64,000 bases of DNA from Bacteroidota bacterium (GTDB lineage: Bacteria; Bacteroidota; Bacteroidia; Bacteroidales; Dysgonomonadaceae): assembly GCA_023437305.1 (NCBI GenBank), contig JAEZGN010000021.1, positions 124,001 to 188,000 on the forward strand. The letters run 5' to 3'. The translations under genes were made by a program, and so were the position numbers. The notes under the pieces were generated by a model that had not been told where the DNA came from, searched no databases, and saw nothing but the letters and a program-made list of their open reading frames with translations. This document shows, one piece after another, positions 49,014-58,179 of the stretch; positions within the stretch are counted from its first letter, which is position 1; the number at the start of each line of letters is the position of its first letter.

Positions 49014-49044
49014 AATAACCCTAGGCTCAGAGCCTAGGGTTATT
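49014..49044 (-). terminator. Rho-independent terminator of the second SusC/SusD pair
   Basis: AATAACCCTAGGCT and AGCCTAGGGTTATT form a perfect 14-base stem with a 3-base loop; on the minus strand seven T residues follow in total. It starts 26 bases after the SusD stop codon. Confidence 0.9.
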
Positions 49045-49069
49045 CTATTAAAATTAGTGTTTGAACAAC

Positions 49070-50977
49070 TTACTTAGGGCCATCTCCAAAGTTTGGAGCG
49101 CCTTTATCTTGCCATACTCGTTCGCTGTTGAGCAACGATGTAGATATACTTGTTCCTGTAGTAAATCCTTGAGCTTCGTAAGCAGCTTTTGATTTTTCGT
49201 ACATAAGATCTGTAACAGATGGTGTAGCTATTTCGAAACGTCGTGGTATTTCTGTTGCTTTCGGTTCCGGGAAATCTACCCATTTGAACAATGAGCTATT
49301 TCTTGCAGGTATACCCGAGCGACGTACTACACTAAACTGATCTGAAGGGAAGAAAGTAAGGTGAAGAATTTCCTGTATATAAACTTTTTCAAGTTTTTCA
49401 GCAGTCGTTCCTTCCAGCTTAACTCCGGCCTTCGCCATCATTGCATCAATTTCACCACTTTGTAGATCGATCACTTTTTCGTTAGGGTCATAACCATAAG
49501 TAGTACCATAATATGGTATCTTATTCAATGAAGCCAAACGGTTATATTCTTCTACTGATGCTCGAACTCCTTTATTGTAGTATACTTCAGCCGATTGAGG
49601 TAAATTAGCACCCAGCAATGCAAACTCAGCCAAGTAAAGGTTTACCTCTGCAGTTGACATGTACATTCCATACCAAGGATTGTCGTTAGTGTCGGTTGGA
49701 GGAGTATCTCCAGGAGCTACCGGAATAGTATAATCTACTCTTCCTCTTACCATTTCTTCATTATACTGAGCAACAGCAGTATAAGTATATTGAGTACCGC
49801 TAGCAGAAGTTAATGTATATGGAGTTGTTTTGAAGTAACCATCATAAGCACTATTCTGATTTGCATCTAATACCACAGGCAATCCATAGTAGCGCACCCA
49901 TGGTTCACCCAGACCTTTCCATTTAGAGAACTTTTTCTTACCATCCACTGTAGTATATTCTACATTGGCTGCGATAAAGTTAGGAAGGTCTTTGCCCTGA
50001 TCGAAGAAAGCCTGCACAACTTTAGAATTGTAACCGTTTTTCTTATAGAAGAAACGAACACGAGGGTCTTGGTTAGCTAGCATAAAGTCTAAAACAGTTG
50101 CCGAAGGAGATAAAGAACTCCCCAATACCCCATCACCGAAGTGATATACAAAATCTTTATCATTGTCAGAAATAGCAGTTGTACCCTTGTTTAGAATAAA
50201 GTTATCACCTGCTCCATCAAGTACACCCACCGGACTTTTAGCTACAGAAGCAGCAACTTCGAGTGCTTTTGCTTTGTTTTGAGACAATAAGCGAACAGCT
50301 ATTTTCAAACGTAGAGAGTTTGCCAGTTTAGCCCATTTTGCAGCATCACCGCTATAAATAAGGTCTTGTTGGCTAAACAATTTGTTTCTATTCTTTGTAA
50401 TATCCGGATCGGCAAATGTAGCCATATTTTCCTCCAACTGAGTCAACCAAAGATTATATAAATCTTCTACCTTATCATAATCAGGAGTAAGGATAATAGG
50501 ATCTGAATAACGAGCCTTCACTGCATCTTTATAAGGCATATCTCCGTACATATCGGTATCGAATATACCCATGTAGATACAAAGCACGTTCAAAGCAGCT
50601 ACATGTTGTTTGTAAGTAGCAGCTTCTGCTTCTGATTTTTTAGAAAGAATATACTCTACATCACGAAGATATTTCATCACTCTATATGTCATCTGTCCCT
50701 GATCTCCATCGGCTGTAGTCAGATGATAGTTAGAAGAAAATCCTCCGGAAGCAGCTCCCAACTGAGCCCACTTAGTCATCATAGGAGCATTATAGAACCA
50801 TAAAAGATATCCCGAAGGTTCAAATTTACGTATTCCTTCAGTCAACAAAAAGTTAACATCACCTTGAGCCACCGTTTGAGGGTCTGTATTGATTGTAGCA
50901 AAATCATCTCTACACCCTGATGTAACAAAGGATAAGGCGGCTATAGCTGAAATAAATATAATAGATTTAAATTTCAT
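49070..50977 (-). CDS. SusD/RagB-family nutrient-binding lipoprotein (SusD-like_2 type)
   Basis: 635 residues. Lipoprotein signal KSIIFISAIAALSFVTSGC (Cys22). After INTDPQTVAQGDVNFLLTEG, a start typical of the SusD-like_2 branch, come the helical repeats (KQHVAALNVLCIYMGIFDTD, MYGDMPYKDAVKARYSDPII), WAKLANSLRLKIAVRLLSQN and the C-terminal LTFFPSDQFSVVRRSGIPAR. These lipoproteins cap SusC channels at the cell surface and bind sugars or peptides. It lies 18 bases after its SusC gene and ends in a strong terminator. Confidence 0.95.
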   Translation of the reverse strand: MKFKSIIFISAIAALSFVTSGCRDDFATINTDPQTVAQGDVNFLLTEGIRKFEPSGYLLWFYNAPMMTKWAQLGAASGGFSSNYHLTTADGDQGQMTYRVMKYLRDVEYILSKKSEAEAATYKQHVAALNVLCIYMGIFDTDMYGDMPYKDAVKARYSDPIILTPDYDKVEDLYNLWLTQLEENMATFADPDITKNRNKLFSQQDLIYSGDAAKWAKLANSLRLKIAVRLLSQNKAKALEVAASVAKSPVGVLDGAGDNFILNKGTTAISDNDKDFVYHFGDGVLGSSLSPSATVLDFMLANQDPRVRFFYKKNGYNSKVVQAFFDQGKDLPNFIAANVEYTTVDGKKKFSKWKGLGEPWVRYYGLPVVLDANQNSAYDGYFKTTPYTLTSASGTQYTYTAVAQYNEEMVRGRVDYTIPVAPGDTPPTDTNDNPWYGMYMSTAEVNLYLAEFALLGANLPQSAEVYYNKGVRASVEEYNRLASLNKIPYYGTTYGYDPNEKVIDLQSGEIDAMMAKAGVKLEGTTAEKLEKVYIQEILHLTFFPSDQFSVVRRSGIPARNSSLFKWVDFPEPKATEIPRRFEIATPSVTDLMYEKSKAAYEAQGFTTGTSISTSLLNSERVWQDKGAPNFGDGPK

Positions 50978-50995
50978 ATCTGTACTTTTTAAAAA

Positions 50996-53900
50996 TTAGA
51001 ATGTGGCTGATATATTCAACATATAACTTGCTGTAAATCCAGCGAAAGAACGATAGCGGAATTCAGCAGCTGATGTACCACGAAGCCCTTCAGGATTTTC
51101 ATGATTAGGCATACTGTTCAATAAGTATCCTAAGTTTCTTCCTGTAATTCCAACCGACAAAGCTCTTGCTCCTAACTTATTCGCAAAAGTTGTAGGACAT
51201 GCATAATTGAATGATATCTCGCGAAGTGCTATATAATTAAGCTTCTTGAACCAATCATCGTTAACCACACCTTGTCCCCAGCTGTTTCTGAAATATGTCC
51301 ATGCTGATGCGTGTACCGGCTCTACCAGTCCTCTATCATACAAGTCTTTGAATGTTTCTCCTCCTGCTGCTACTGTATAGGCTGGCCCGTTAGGTTGATT
51401 AATTACAGTTCCTGCAGGGAAAATACCTTGAGGGATATATCCGTCAGTGTAAGTCATTCCATCAAATTTCGATTGCCAAGATACACCACCACGGCTAGGA
51501 TCTGAATAAGCTAGAGATGATTCTGTAAATCCGTAAGCAGTACCATAACGAGAGTTATAAGATGCTACATAACCACCAAAACGCATATCCAAGCCTACTC
51601 TCAAAGACATTTTCTTGTAACGCAATGTTGTAGAAACTGAACCTAAAAAGTCCGGGTTAACAGAACCTATTACTTCTTCTTTTCCACTACGTTGTGCATA
51701 AGCCATACGTCTACCGTTAGACCAAGTTAAAACTTCCAAGCCTGTAGCCTCATCAATTTTAGGTTTAGAGTCTGTCATCAACAAACCATATTCAGCACCT
51801 ACTTTTGCAACTGAACCAACACGGTAGTTACCATAGTTAGTACTTCCTTTTAGATTAATATAGTTTGCTACATTCTCGTGAAGAGATACGATTTTATTAC
51901 GGTTACGAGTATAAGTGAAATCTACTTCCCATTGCCAATCTTTACTTTCGATAGGAACAGTATGAAGAGCTAATTCTATACCTGAGTTTTGAATATTACC
52001 GGCATTTACTATTTGTCTAGAGATACCTGACACCTCAGGCACTGCAATTGTCATGATCTGGTTTTTAGTATTCTCTTTATAGTATGTCGCATCAATACCT
52101 ATTCTATTATTAAAGAAACGCCAATCGATACCTACTTCCCATGCATTTTTACGTTCCGGCTTCAAATTCTTAGAGATAAGAATATCCACTCCGTCCTGAT
52201 TTTCTAATTGTAAAGAGCTTATATATTTGTCTCCCATCACTGTAGTTCTCAAAAGATAAGCATTATTCAAACTATAAGGATCGGTATCATTACCTACTTG
52301 TGCCCATGATGCACGAACTTTTGCAAACGAAACCCATTCTGGTAGTTGTAATAATTCTGTAAGAATAGCTGAGCCGTTTACTGACGGATAGAAGTAAGAG
52401 AAGTTACCTGTTCCATCAGAGTAAACCAATGAAGAAGACCAGTCGTTACGTCCTGTTACATCTAAGTATAGTTTATTTTTCCAGCTCACTCCAACTTGTC
52501 CGGCTACAGAGAACATTCTTTTTGTACCCAATGTATAAGCCTCAGTTTTAGCTGCTTTTACAGAGTTTTTAATAAAATAAAGATCCGGAACAACTAAACC
52601 ACCATCTGTACTGGTTGTCATATAGCTTTGCCAGTTATCATAGTACTCACCACGCAAAAATCCGGTAAAATTAAAATCTGCATTTAGAGGTTTATCCCAT
52701 AGTACGCTAGCATTCAAGTTTGTTTGTCTTTTCTTTGTGCTAGTCATAGCATAGTAACCGTTACCGCCGTCATAAGTTCTAGCATATCCTGAGTTAGGAT
52801 TCTTTGTTTCACGGTTTGTATAATAGTAATTATAATTACCTTCAGTTTTAAACTTCAACCAATCCAAGATGTCAACTGTTAATGCTAAACTTGGACGGAT
52901 CGATACCTCTTCCTGAGTTGTATTATTCTCATAAATACTCCACCACAAATCGCGTCCCGGTACATTACCATATTTATCATCGTAAGAAGAGTTAGCCAAA
53001 CCGCCATGTGTTCCTTTATATTTGTTACGATAATAAGAAGGATCATATTCACGCGTAAATGTTCCGCTTGCAAAGTATTCACCCACGTTTGGCTGAACAT
53101 TTTTAGGATTTGATTTTCCAAAGTTTACAGAAGCATCAAGCATTACTTTGTCAGAAATCTTATGAGATGCTTTCGTCAATAAAGTCAACCTGTTGAACTC
53201 ATTATTAGGCAATGTTCCTGTTTGATGCCTGTAGGCTAAAGATGTATAAAATGTTGTCTTATCATTACCACCTTGCACTGTAAGGTTAGAGTTGGTAGTG
53301 AAACCTAAATTATACATATCTTTATAGTTATTCTTTATCGCTCTATAAGCAGTTTCCTCATTATCATATCCAAGGATAGTGCTTCCGTCAAATCGAGGTC
53401 CATATCCCATACCCCAGTCATTGAACATAGCCTTTCCGTCTCCATTATATTTGAATTGATGTTGGTTATCCCAAGCGTAATAACCACCACCTGAGTTGGT
53501 TTTACCATAGTCTACATAACCCGACAGAGCTCCCACACCATACACATTTTGAAGATCCGGTTGTTTATACACATGATCTATACCAAAAGATTGGTTGAAT
53601 GTAACACCAAATCCTTTTGTTGCTTTTCCACTTTTTGTAGTGATAACGATAGCTCCAAACAAACCTCTAGATCCATATAGAGCAGTAGCAGCCGCACCTT
53701 TCAGTACAGATACTGTCTCAAAATCACTTGGATTTAGATTCTTAAGTTCATTACCCCAGTCGTTAGCGCCTGAACTCCAGTCTGCGTCACCTGCGTCTGC
53801 ATTTGAGTTACTCAAAATAACATTATCCACAACATAAATAGGTCTGTTGACACCATTTAAGGTAGGAATACCACGAAGTTGGATTTTAGATGATCCAAAC

Positions 53901-54400
53901 ATACCGCCGTCAGATCCTGAGATTTCGAGTCCGGCAACTTTTCCTTGAAGAGCATCAATCGGATTATTTGAATTATTCGCCAAATCATCCCCTTTCAACT
54001 CAGTCATCGCGTACCCTAAGGCTTTTGTAGATCTTTTCATTCCCAAAGCCGTTACAACAACTTCATCCAATTGCTGACTACTTTCTTCCAAAGTTACATC
54101 TATAACTTTTTGAGAACCTACCGGCACCTCTTTCGAAGTATAACCAATAAAAGAAAATACCAAAACAGAGTTAGACCCTGCTGATATTTTATAGTTCCCT
54201 TCCGTGTCCGTCAATGTACCCGTAGTAGTACCCTTCACCGCAACACTCGCACCAATAATAGGCTCATTGTTAGCATCTTTTACGACACCCGTAACTGTCT
54301 GAGCTTGAACAATGGTAAAAGAACAAAATAAAATACTGCACAAAAGCAATATTCTGAATATGCCCTTACCAACTTTCCTTTCCTTTAGGTAATCATTCAT
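50996..54400 (-). CDS. SusC/RagA-family TonB-dependent outer membrane receptor
   Basis: 1134 residues, full length. Signal peptide (FRILLLCSILFCSFTIVQAQ), carboxypeptidase-regulatory domain (TVTGVVKDANNEPIIGASVA), TonB-box region DEVVVTALGMKRSTKALGYA, plug with RPIYVVDNVILSN and SVLKGAAATALYGSRGLFGA then IVITTKSGK, and a barrel ending in FTASYMLNISATF. No STN domain. The plug reads VVDN where most have VVDG. It forms an operon with the SusD 18 bases downstream. It is only distantly similar to the SusC at 44896-48216, so the two pairs are not a recent duplication. Confidence 0.96.
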   Translation of the reverse strand: MNDYLKERKVGKGIFRILLLCSILFCSFTIVQAQTVTGVVKDANNEPIIGASVAVKGTTTGTLTDTEGNYKISAGSNSVLVFSFIGYTSKEVPVGSQKVIDVTLEESSQQLDEVVVTALGMKRSTKALGYAMTELKGDDLANNSNNPIDALQGKVAGLEISGSDGGMFGSSKIQLRGIPTLNGVNRPIYVVDNVILSNSNADAGDADWSSGANDWGNELKNLNPSDFETVSVLKGAAATALYGSRGLFGAIVITTKSGKATKGFGVTFNQSFGIDHVYKQPDLQNVYGVGALSGYVDYGKTNSGGGYYAWDNQHQFKYNGDGKAMFNDWGMGYGPRFDGSTILGYDNEETAYRAIKNNYKDMYNLGFTTNSNLTVQGGNDKTTFYTSLAYRHQTGTLPNNEFNRLTLLTKASHKISDKVMLDASVNFGKSNPKNVQPNVGEYFASGTFTREYDPSYYRNKYKGTHGGLANSSYDDKYGNVPGRDLWWSIYENNTTQEEVSIRPSLALTVDILDWLKFKTEGNYNYYYTNRETKNPNSGYARTYDGGNGYYAMTSTKKRQTNLNASVLWDKPLNADFNFTGFLRGEYYDNWQSYMTTSTDGGLVVPDLYFIKNSVKAAKTEAYTLGTKRMFSVAGQVGVSWKNKLYLDVTGRNDWSSSLVYSDGTGNFSYFYPSVNGSAILTELLQLPEWVSFAKVRASWAQVGNDTDPYSLNNAYLLRTTVMGDKYISSLQLENQDGVDILISKNLKPERKNAWEVGIDWRFFNNRIGIDATYYKENTKNQIMTIAVPEVSGISRQIVNAGNIQNSGIELALHTVPIESKDWQWEVDFTYTRNRNKIVSLHENVANYINLKGSTNYGNYRVGSVAKVGAEYGLLMTDSKPKIDEATGLEVLTWSNGRRMAYAQRSGKEEVIGSVNPDFLGSVSTTLRYKKMSLRVGLDMRFGGYVASYNSRYGTAYGFTESSLAYSDPSRGGVSWQSKFDGMTYTDGYIPQGIFPAGTVINQPNGPAYTVAAGGETFKDLYDRGLVEPVHASAWTYFRNSWGQGVVNDDWFKKLNYIALREISFNYACPTTFANKLGARALSVGITGRNLGYLLNSMPNHENPEGLRGTSAAEFRYRSFAGFTASYMLNISATF

Positions 54401-55151
54401 AATAAAAAAAATTAAAGTTCCTCACTAATAATAAAGAAGTAATAAAAGATTGCTCAAAAGCTCTGAGTAAGCTCCTAAATAAGCAATACAAAAGGTTATC
54501 CGATTTTATTTAAACGAAAACAATTTTACCCATACACTGTTTTCCCATTTTCATAAAAACAACTAGTTATATGCTTTCTTGAGGAATATAAAGCCATACG
54601 GTTTTTGATACAACTTATTTAATTCACTCCAGAACACTTCCTAAGCCGCCTCTTCAAAGCCCATCCTTGTTGTATAAATCACTACAATGACCAACAAACA
54701 AAAATAAAGCACCTTAACATTTTGAGACAATTATTTAAGATCAACTTATACATACAAAAGTAGAAGTTAAATTTCATTAAAAATGACAAGATTTCGACAA
54801 GTTGATAGCACTATATCGACATCATGTATAACACAAAAAATAAACAAATTTATCTAAATAAAGTTCAAATAACAAACGAGCAGAACATAACTAAGATACA
54901 ATATACAAAACGACAGGACAAGAAGAAACAAGAACAATATCGACATAAGACGGAATTGTCTATTAGGCGCAATATTAAGGATTTCTAGAAAACAATGTAA
55001 GACAATTTAACTATAAATAATTCATAAAGAAAATAGCAACTGAACATTAAAACAATCAAAATGTATATTTTAAGCAAATAAAATTTTCACATTAACACAA
55101 AAAGCCTAACTTTGCAAATCATTTAACACGTAAATAGGCAAATTAATAAAA
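54401..55151. other. Intergenic stretch between divergent SusC and asnA
   Basis: 751 bases, AT-rich, no gene or RNA seen. On the minus strand TACTTTTG (54755-54762) fits a -7 box for the SusC gene, with a TTG at a rather long spacing of 24; the leader would be about 350 bases. The rest has no repeats or strong hairpins that I could find. Confidence 0.45.
55107..55114 (+). promoter_or_regulatory. -7 box of asnA
   Basis: TAACTTTG followed by C matches the consensus, 37 bases before the asnA start. No clear -33 box. Confidence 0.5.
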
Positions 55152-56189
55152 ATGAGCTACTTAATTAAACCCAAACATTACCGTGCCCTCTTAGATTTAC
55201 AGCAAACAGAGATGGGTATCAAGCAGATTAAAGATTTTTTCCAACAAAATCTATCTTCCGAACTACGCTTAAGACGGGTTACTGCTCCTTTATTCGTTCT
55301 CAAAGGGATGGGCATCAACGATGACCTCAACGGCATAGAAAGAGCTGTAAACTTCCCGATAAAAGACATGGGTGACGAACGTGCCGAAATAGTTCATTCA
55401 TTAGCCAAATGGAAACGACTGACCCTTGCCGACTACAATATAAATGAAGGCTTTGGCATATATACAGACATGAATGCCATCCGAGCAGACGAAGAGCTGG
55501 GCAACCTGCATTCACTGTATGTAGATCAGTGGGATTGGGAAATGGTTATGTCTCCCGAAAACCGAAACTTAGAATTCCTGAAACAAATTGTAAACAGAAT
55601 ATATGCTGCATTAGTTAGAACAGAATATCTAGTATATGAGATATTCCCTACTATCACTCCTATTTTGCCTTGCAACATAAAGTTTATACATGCAGAAGAA
55701 TTGTTACAAATGTACCCCGACCTCCCTGTAAAAGAGAGAGAAAACAAAATAGCAAAAGAATACGGAGCCGTATTCATCATTGGCATTGGCGGAGCATTAA
55801 GCAACGGCAAACCGCACGACGGACGAGCTCCCGACTATGACGACTGGACTACCAAGTCCGAAAACGGATACAAAGGGCTCAACGGCGACCTCATTGTATG
55901 GAATCCTGTTTTGGAACAAGGCATGGAACTATCATCGATGGGAATACGTGTAAATAGAGAAGTACTATTGGAGCAACTTCAGATATCAGGACAGGAATCG
56001 AGAAAAGAACTTTATTTCCACAAGCGCCTCCTAAATGGAGAACTCCCACAATCGATAGGCGGAGGAATAGGACAATCGCGACTATGTATGTTCTACCTCA
56101 GAAAAGGGCATATAGGAGAGATACAAGCCGGACTATGGCCTAAAGAAATGTGCTCTGAAGCACTAAAGCTGGGCATGCCATTAATATAG
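55152..56189 (+). CDS. asnA: Aspartate-ammonia ligase (asparagine synthetase A)
   Basis: 345 residues, the normal AsnA length. It makes asparagine from aspartate, ammonia and ATP and has a class II aminoacyl-tRNA-synthetase fold. Family segments: LRLRRVTAPLFVLKGMGIND, then LNGIERAVNFPIKD, YTDMNAIRADEELGNLHSLY, VDQWDWEMVM, and the C-terminal motif 3-like GGGIGQSRLCMFYLRKGHIG. Start fixed by the conserved N-terminus. It is a single gene with a good -7 box and stands 113 bases before a nucleoside kinase. Confidence 0.97.
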   Translation: MSYLIKPKHYRALLDLQQTEMGIKQIKDFFQQNLSSELRLRRVTAPLFVLKGMGINDDLNGIERAVNFPIKDMGDERAEIVHSLAKWKRLTLADYNINEGFGIYTDMNAIRADEELGNLHSLYVDQWDWEMVMSPENRNLEFLKQIVNRIYAALVRTEYLVYEIFPTITPILPCNIKFIHAEELLQMYPDLPVKERENKIAKEYGAVFIIGIGGALSNGKPHDGRAPDYDDWTTKSENGYKGLNGDLIVWNPVLEQGMELSSMGIRVNREVLLEQLQISGQESRKELYFHKRLLNGELPQSIGGGIGQSRLCMFYLRKGHIGEIQAGLWPKEMCSEALKLGMPLI

Positions 56190-56302
56190 TTCTACTCTGC
56201 CATATTTTCAAAATAGATATTTTTTACTTAACTTTATAATCTGAAGGATGTTTTTTATAACAAAGAACATCCTTCGATATGTTTATAATTTACATTCAGA
56301 TT

Positions 56303-57970
56303 ATGGAGAAAAAAGTAACGATTTTTTGTACAAATACAAATACATATCAAGACTTCCCTGCAGGAAGCAATCTTATAAAAATACTAGAAGGCTTTAACGT
56401 CAAATCAGACTACACCATCATAAACGCTAAAGTCAACAATAAAACCGAACCTCTCGATTATTGTGTATATCATAACAAAACGGTAACCTTCATAGACCTA
56501 ACAAACCCATCGGGCATGCGGGCTTACGTACGTTCACTCTGTTTTTTGCTGGCAAAAGCTGTTTCCGAAACTTTTCCCGAAGCTCAGCTTTATATCGAAC
56601 ACCCTATATCGCTAGGCTACTTTTGCAGGATCAGCGACCGGGCTACGATCGACGAAAAGGCAATAGAGGCTATAAAAACAAAAATGCAACAATATATCGA
56701 GGCTGATATACGCTTCGAAGCCGTAGAGGAAGAAACCGACAAGGTAGTAAAAATGTTCCGAAATAGAGGGTTTGAAGACAAAGCCTTACTCCTTGAAAGT
56801 TCGGGAGAATTATACTCCAAATACTATAGACTCAACGGATCGGTCGACTATTTCTATGGATGCCTTGCGCCTTCTACAAAATATATCCAACTCTTCGGAC
56901 TTGAATTATACAATGATGGCTTACTGCTACGTGTACCCAACCGAAGCAACCCGATTGAACTTGAGCCGATCATTTCGCAGGAGAAAATGTACAACGTATA
57001 CAAAGAACATCTCAAGTTTCTGAATATCATTGGGCTGGATAATGTAGGCGATATGAACAAAGCGAATAAGATGGGTACAATGCCTAACATTATTAAGGTA
57101 TCGGAAGCTTATCAGGAAAAAACAATAGCAAACATCGCCACCGAAATAGCAGCTCGGGCAAAAGAAGGGGTCAAAGTAGCACTTATATCGGGTCCGTCAT
57201 CGTCGGGGAAAACAACATTCCGAATGCGATTGGAGGTGCAGTTGATGGTAAACCTCTTAAAACCTGTAGGATTATCTCTCGACAATTATTTCGTAGACAG
57301 AGACTTAACCCCACTCGATGAGGATGGAGATTACGACTTCGAATCGTTATATGCATTGGATATAGCTAAGTTTAATGAAGACCTTCAAAAACTACTGAAA
57401 GGGGAGGAAATAGATATACCTACATTCAACTTCACAACCGGAAAACGAGAGTATAAAGGAGAAAAACTTCTACTTGAAGAAAACTCAATCCTCGTAATCG
57501 AAGGCATTCACGGGCTTAATCCCGAACTGACAAGAGATATTCCCGACAATCAGAAATACAAGATATATGTTTCTGCCCTTACTACCATCTCGTTAGATAA
57601 TCACAACTGGATACCAACGGCAGACAACCGACTACTGCGCAGGCTAATCCGCGATTACAAATACCGCAACTATTCTGCCATAGATACTATTTCTCGCTGG
57701 CAGAGTGTACGCCGAGGTGAAGATAAATGGATTTTTCCATATCAGGAAAACGCAGACGTAATGTTCAATTCGGCTATGATGTACGAACTTGCGGCTCTGC
57801 GCCGTCATGCAGAACCTATATTGATGCAAGTACCCAACAGTGCGCCCGAATATGCGGAAGCCCATCGGCTACTTAAATTCTTAAGATACTTCAACTACAT
57901 AAACGACAAGGAATTACCTCCTACATCTTTATTGAGAGAGTTTCTTGGAGGAAGTAGTTTCAAATACTAA
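56303..57970 (+). CDS. Nucleoside (uridine-like) kinase with N-terminal ThrRS-like TGS and SAD domains
   Basis: 555 residues from the ATG at 56303; another ATG eight codons upstream is possible. Residues 1-60 look like a TGS domain (VTIFCTNTNTYQDFPAGSNL); 60-240 resemble the second additional domain of threonyl-tRNA synthetase (RSLCFLLAKAVSETFPEAQL, with YIEHPISLGYF). From about 290 a P-loop kinase of the uridine kinase/phosphoribulokinase family follows: Walker A SGPSSSGKTTFRMRL near 295, VGLSLDNYFVDRD, LLLEENSILVIEGIHGLNPE and the RRLIRDYKYRNYSA lid. This composite is known from several bacterial lineages; its nucleoside and the role of the synthetase-like part are unknown. Confidence 0.9.
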   Translation: MEKKVTIFCTNTNTYQDFPAGSNLIKILEGFNVKSDYTIINAKVNNKTEPLDYCVYHNKTVTFIDLTNPSGMRAYVRSLCFLLAKAVSETFPEAQLYIEHPISLGYFCRISDRATIDEKAIEAIKTKMQQYIEADIRFEAVEEETDKVVKMFRNRGFEDKALLLESSGELYSKYYRLNGSVDYFYGCLAPSTKYIQLFGLELYNDGLLLRVPNRSNPIELEPIISQEKMYNVYKEHLKFLNIIGLDNVGDMNKANKMGTMPNIIKVSEAYQEKTIANIATEIAARAKEGVKVALISGPSSSGKTTFRMRLEVQLMVNLLKPVGLSLDNYFVDRDLTPLDEDGDYDFESLYALDIAKFNEDLQKLLKGEEIDIPTFNFTTGKREYKGEKLLLEENSILVIEGIHGLNPELTRDIPDNQKYKIYVSALTTISLDNHNWIPTADNRLLRRLIRDYKYRNYSAIDTISRWQSVRRGEDKWIFPYQENADVMFNSAMMYELAALRRHAEPILMQVPNSAPEYAEAHRLLKFLRYFNYINDKELPPTSLLREFLGGSSFKY

Positions 57971-57980
57971 GCTATAAGAT

Positions 57981-58148
57981 AAATAGTCGCAAAAGGAGGA
58001 GTTCTACTTTTTTGTTATATTGAACGAAGTGAAATATCTCGCATACTAAAAGTGGAGATTCTTCATTACATTCAGAAACAACGTTCGGCAGAGCGAAGCG
58101 GAGCCAATGACAAAGTGAGTAATACTATCTTTCCTTTTGCGACTATTT
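57981..58148. repeat. Palindromic repeat family, copy 11 (long-arm), nested in an outer inverted repeat
   Basis: The core copy is at 58012-58115: left arm TTGTTATATTGAACGAAGTG then AAATATCTC; right arm GGAGATTCTTCATTACATTC and then the long extension with AACGTTCGGC. Outside it, AAATAGTCGCAAAAGGA (57981-57997) and TCCTTTTGCGACTATTT (58132-58148) are exactly complementary over 17 bases, and T-rich sequence follows on the plus strand. The outer stem starts 10 bases after the kinase stop codon, the place for its terminator. Confidence 0.85.
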
Positions 58149-58179
58149 TTTATTATCAATGCAATCTAAATACCAATAT

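Noticed and set aside
43048..54400. Polysaccharide utilisation locus
   Set aside because: Apart from the two SusC/SusD pairs there is no glycosidase, lyase, sulfatase, hybrid two-component sensor or SusR-like regulator within reach, so I do not call a PUL.
7497..58115. The repeated GTCAT...ATGAC palindromes as a CRISPR array
   Set aside because: Copies are scattered over 50 kb, are palindromes with variable centres and lack regular spacers; no cas genes are present.
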